Shown: piece after piece, positions 61,607 to 64,000 of the stretch | Position numbering within the stretch: the stretch's first letter is position 1 | How the letters are laid out: every line of letters begins with the position of its first letter | DNA from: Gleimia hominis | GTDB taxonomy: Bacteria > Actinomycetota > Actinomycetes > Actinomycetales > Actinomycetaceae | Assembly: GCF_032085515.1 (NCBI RefSeq) | Contig: NZ_JASXSX010000001.1 | Span: 434,001-498,000 of the forward strand | Reading direction: 5' to 3' | Length of the DNA stretch: 64,000 bases | The notes under the pieces: model-generated | The model's database searches: none | What the model saw: only the letters and a program-made list of their open reading frames with translations | What the model was told of the DNA's origin: nothing | Made by a program: the position numbers and the translations under genes

Positions 61607-63031
61607 ATGCGCGCACTGCGCTGCGAGAACGTCTACAAAATTTTTGGTAGAGATTCAAAAAAAGCTCTAAAAATGCTTAAAGAAGGCGCTCAGCGGAGTG
61701 CGCTGCCCGAAGGTGTAACAGTAGCTGTAGAAGATGTGAGCCTAGATGTTAACGAAGGTGAAATCTTCGTCGTCATGGGCCTATCCGGGTCCGGTAAATC
61801 CACACTTCTACGCACGCTAAACGCCCTAGGGCCAGCTACGGACGGGAAAATCTACGTGGGCGACCAAGAGGTCACGAACATGCCCATGGGGGAAATCCGC
61901 CGGCTACGCGAGCAACACATGTCCATGGTTTTCCAACACTTCGGGTTGCTACCGCACCGCACCGTGCTGGATAACGCTGCCTACCCCCTAGAGATTCAAG
62001 GTGTAGGCAAACAGGAACGCGAGCAGAAAGCACTTGAGGCCCTAAAAACCACCGGGTTGGAAGGCCGGGAGAACGCGTACCCCGACGAACTCTCCGGCGG
62101 GATGCAGCAGCGCGTGGGCCTGGCTCGCGCCCTCACTGCGGATGCGGACATTTTGCTGATGGACGAGGCGTTCTCGGCGCTAGACCCCCTGATCCGCCGG
62201 GACATGCAGGACCTCCTGCTGGAACTGCAGAGCCAAAAGAAACGCACCATCATTTTCATCACCCACGACCTGAACGAAGCAATGTACGTGGGGGACCGCA
62301 TTGCGGTGATGAAAGACGGGAAGATCGAACAGGTGGGGACTGCGGAAGAAATCCTCACGAGCCCCGCTAACGACTACATCGCCCGGTTCGTGCAAGACGT
62401 GGACCGCACGCGCGTGATCACCGCGTCCTCGCTGATGCGCCAGCCCGGCACCCGGATTTTCACGGCAGACGGGCCGCGCGTTGCCCTCAAGAAACTAGAA
62501 GAATGGGACGAAGAAGGCGGTTGGGTAACAGACTCAGGTACCCTGCGGCTGCGCGGCATGATCCACACGGAAGACGTGGCGAGTGCGCTGCATAAGAACC
62601 CGGAACTGCGTTCCACTGAATCGATTCTGCGCCACGAGTTCTACCAGGTGGGGCCCGATACGCCTCTGTCAGAAATCATTAGTATGGCGGCGAATACGGA
62701 CATCACGATTCCCGTGGTGGACGAAGACAATAAGCTACTGGGCATTATTCCCCGCGTCGCGATCGTGGTGGCACTTGCATCGCAAGGTGATAACGCGGAA
62801 ACCGGTGGTGCTACGGCGGCTGCGGGCGCGCCTGAAACCGGTGGCACTCCTGCGGCCGCGGGTACGCCTGAAACGAATGGTGCTCGTGCGGCGAAGGACG
62901 CGTCTGAAGTAAGTGCTCCCGCAGCGGAAAACACTGCTGAAACCGAAGGAGTCACCACACCGCTGAATGGTAAGCCGAGACAGGAGCAGGAAATCGAACA
63001 AGAACTCTCGAACGGGAAGGAGAATAACTGA
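61607..63031 (+). CDS. proV: Glycine betaine/proline ABC transporter ATP-binding protein
   Basis: 474 residues. Walker A GLSGSGKST, Q-loop MVFQHFGLLPHRTV, signature LSGGMQQRVGLARAL, Walker B ILLMDEAFSALDP and H-loop FITHDLNEA are all intact. The C-terminal regulatory region contains CBS-type sequence (MIHTEDVASALHKN, EIISMAANTDITIPVVDEDNKLLGIIPRV) that senses ionic strength in relatives. About 70 further residues are ETGG-TPAAAG 12-residue repeats and a Glu/Gln tail not typical of the family. GAGGGTG precedes ATG 61607. Overlaps proW by one base (TGATG). Imports osmoprotectants. Confidence 0.93.
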   Translation: MRALRCENVYKIFGRDSKKALKMLKEGAQRSALPEGVTVAVEDVSLDVNEGEIFVVMGLSGSGKSTLLRTLNALGPATDGKIYVGDQEVTNMPMGEIRRLREQHMSMVFQHFGLLPHRTVLDNAAYPLEIQGVGKQEREQKALEALKTTGLEGRENAYPDELSGGMQQRVGLARALTADADILLMDEAFSALDPLIRRDMQDLLLELQSQKKRTIIFITHDLNEAMYVGDRIAVMKDGKIEQVGTAEEILTSPANDYIARFVQDVDRTRVITASSLMRQPGTRIFTADGPRVALKKLEEWDEEGGWVTDSGTLRLRGMIHTEDVASALHKNPELRSTESILRHEFYQVGPDTPLSEIISMAANTDITIPVVDEDNKLLGIIPRVAIVVALASQGDNAETGGATAAAGAPETGGTPAAAGTPETNGARAAKDASEVSAPAAENTAETEGVTTPLNGKPRQEQEIEQELSNGKENN

Positions 63032-63885
63032 TGAGTAACAACGATCTATGGTTCTCTTTGCCCGTAGGGGACTGGGCGGACGCCGCGATGCGGTGGATGA
63101 TGGACGCGTGGGACGGCTTCTTCGGCGTTGTCGCCACGATCCTAACGTCCGTGTGCGACGCCCTGTACTTCGTGTTCTCTACACCCCCGTTCTGGGTGAT
63201 CATGCTGATCGTCGCCGTCATCGCGTTCTTCGCAAGCGGTTGGAAACTGGCGGTTGGGTCCATTATCGGCATGCTGTTCATCTACGGTATGGGCCAGTGG
63301 GACAACGCCATGTCTACCCTGTCCATGGTGGTGGAAGCCTCCGCAATCGCCGTGCTGTTCGGCGTGCCCCTGGGGATCTTAGCGGCGCGGGTTAAATGGG
63401 TTTCACGCATCACCCGGCCGATCATGGACTTCCTGCAAACCATGCCTGCGTTCGTGTACTTGATTCCGTTCGTCATGATCTTCTCGATCGGGATCGTCCC
63501 CGGCATTGTCGCGACCGTCCTGTTCTCAATCGCACCGGCCGTGCGGTTCACAGAACTGGGGATCCGCCAGGTAGACAAATCTGTAGTGGAAGCCGCGTAC
63601 GCGTTCGGAGCTAAACCCAGCCGCGTGCTCCGCCAAGTAGAACTCCCCTTAGCGCTACCCACAATCATGGCGGGCATTAACCAGGTGATCATGCTGGCCC
63701 TGTCCATGGTGGTTATCGCCGGTATGGTCGGTGGCGGCGGCCTCGGTAACGACATTGTCCAAGCACTGCAACGCGTGAACATCGGGTTGGGTGCTGAAGC
63801 TGGCTTAGCTGTTGTGGTGCTCGCAATGATCCTCGACCGGCTAACTGCCTCATTCGGTAAAAAATCTGAAAGAGCTAACCGCTAA
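63031..63885 (+). CDS. proW: Glycine betaine/proline ABC transporter permease
   Basis: 284 residues with about six helices. A Trp/Asp-rich N-terminal part resembles ProW, and the EAA-like coupling loop GIRQVDKSVVEAAYAFGAKPSRVLRQVELPLALPTIMAGINQVIM is clear. The pattern AVLFGVPLGILAAR and MDFLQTMPAFVYLIPFVMIFSIG is characteristic of osmoprotectant permeases. Start ATG 63031 overlaps the proV stop. Confidence 0.95.
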   Translation: MSNNDLWFSLPVGDWADAAMRWMMDAWDGFFGVVATILTSVCDALYFVFSTPPFWVIMLIVAVIAFFASGWKLAVGSIIGMLFIYGMGQWDNAMSTLSMVVEASAIAVLFGVPLGILAARVKWVSRITRPIMDFLQTMPAFVYLIPFVMIFSIGIVPGIVATVLFSIAPAVRFTELGIRQVDKSVVEAAYAFGAKPSRVLRQVELPLALPTIMAGINQVIMLALSMVVIAGMVGGGGLGNDIVQALQRVNIGLGAEAGLAVVVLAMILDRLTASFGKKSERANR

Positions 63886-63940
63886 CTGAAGCTCTCAACT
63901 GGATACAAATCTCATTGCACAAGTAGAGGAAGGAAAACGC

Positions 63941-64000
63941 ATGTTTTTGAAGAAAGCTTTTGCTGTGGGCTCGGCCCTAGCGCTTTCCGTTTCGCTCGCG
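63941..64000 (+). CDS. proX: Substrate-binding protein of the ProVWX transporter, 5' end only
   Basis: ATG 63941 follows GAGGAAGGA. The 20 visible residues (MFLKKAFAVGSALALSVSLA) are a typical signal peptide for a secreted or lipid-anchored binding protein. Position after proVW makes it the expected glycine betaine binding protein. The rest lies beyond the window, so the gene name rests on context. Confidence 0.7.
   Translation, partial: MFLKKAFAVGSALALSVSLA

Noticed and set aside
63906..63920. CAAATCTCATTGC upstream of proX matching the TTGCRATGAG arrays
   Set aside because: A single 13-bp match with no second copy nearby; could be chance.
1..64000. tRNA, rRNA, riboswitch or CRISPR features
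   Set aside because: I looked for T-loop-like GGTTCGAATCC patterns and repeat-spacer arrays by eye and found none; a covariance-model scan would be needed to be certain.

Overview
The window looks like a moderately GC-rich actinobacterial chromosome, most likely Actinomycetaceae-like. The evidence is an LPXTG-anchored FG-GAP protein, a DUF3152 metalloprotease-like protein with cell-wall-binding-like repeats, a YkuD L,D-transpeptidase, a class Ib NrdF, a DtxR/IdeR-type operator, frequent GTG/TTG starts and terminators with little or no U-tract. I ran no searches, so family names rest on motifs read by eye. I saw no rRNA, tRNA or CRISPR array.

Layout. 1-505 is the start of a DASS (SLC13) anion transporter, divergent from a compact operon (831-5641): FGGY kinase, GpsA-like dehydrogenase, DeoR regulator and MFS carrier, which looks like catabolism of a polyol or sugar. 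5642-10300 is an accessory patch inserted behind the MFS gene. A diverged second copy of the MFS 3' end lies at 8458-8547. Between the copies are a 27-codon peptide gene with a strong ribosome binding site, a 13-bp hairpin, an ABC exporter (ATPase plus permease), two further small ORFs and insertion-sequence debris. Next comes an AlbA_2/ATPase regulator gene surrounded by many copies of TTGCRATGAG. 10417-16319 holds an LPXTG surface protein behind a probable iron box, then pyrG. 16405-26118 (minus) is a three-gene DNA-modification/defence-like operon: a SNF2 helicase with a DUF3883 nuclease-like end, a DUF1156 adenine methyltransferase, and a DUF499 ATPase with a HEPN RxxxxH motif. It is neither canonical BREX nor DISARM.

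26291-36690 contains a YhgE/Pip-like membrane protein and its divergent TetR regulator (three perfect 24-bp tandem repeats between them), an ABC-class ATPase with a Gln/Asn/Gly-rich head, a membrane alpha/beta-hydrolase, an RNase HI fused to a proline-iminopeptidase-like hydrolase, and the DUF3152 protein. 36799-39602 is a zinc dehydrogenase divergent from a DhaK-DhaL fusion kinase, possibly related to the polyol genes at the left. 39785-61286 is mostly housekeeping and envelope genes: nrdF, a low-molecular-weight phosphatase, a putative muralytic protein, a phosphoribosyltransferase, the L,D-transpeptidase, aldose epimerase, HrpA, two hydrolases, a rubrerythrin-VIT1 fusion, a TRIC-type channel, SRAP, an HNH nuclease, an LssY_C protein and an App1-like phosphatase. 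61607-64000 is a ProVWX-type osmoprotectant ABC operon cut by the window edge.

A pattern crosses the whole window. Short tandem repeats of 15-59 bp, each with its own sequence, sit at or directly after gene 3' ends. Several contain copies of the gene's last codons and stop. Similar short-period expansions interrupt or extend enzymes (PyrG, HrpA, an alpha/beta hydrolase, epimerase, SRAP, ProV). This suggests a local duplication process acting at gene ends.
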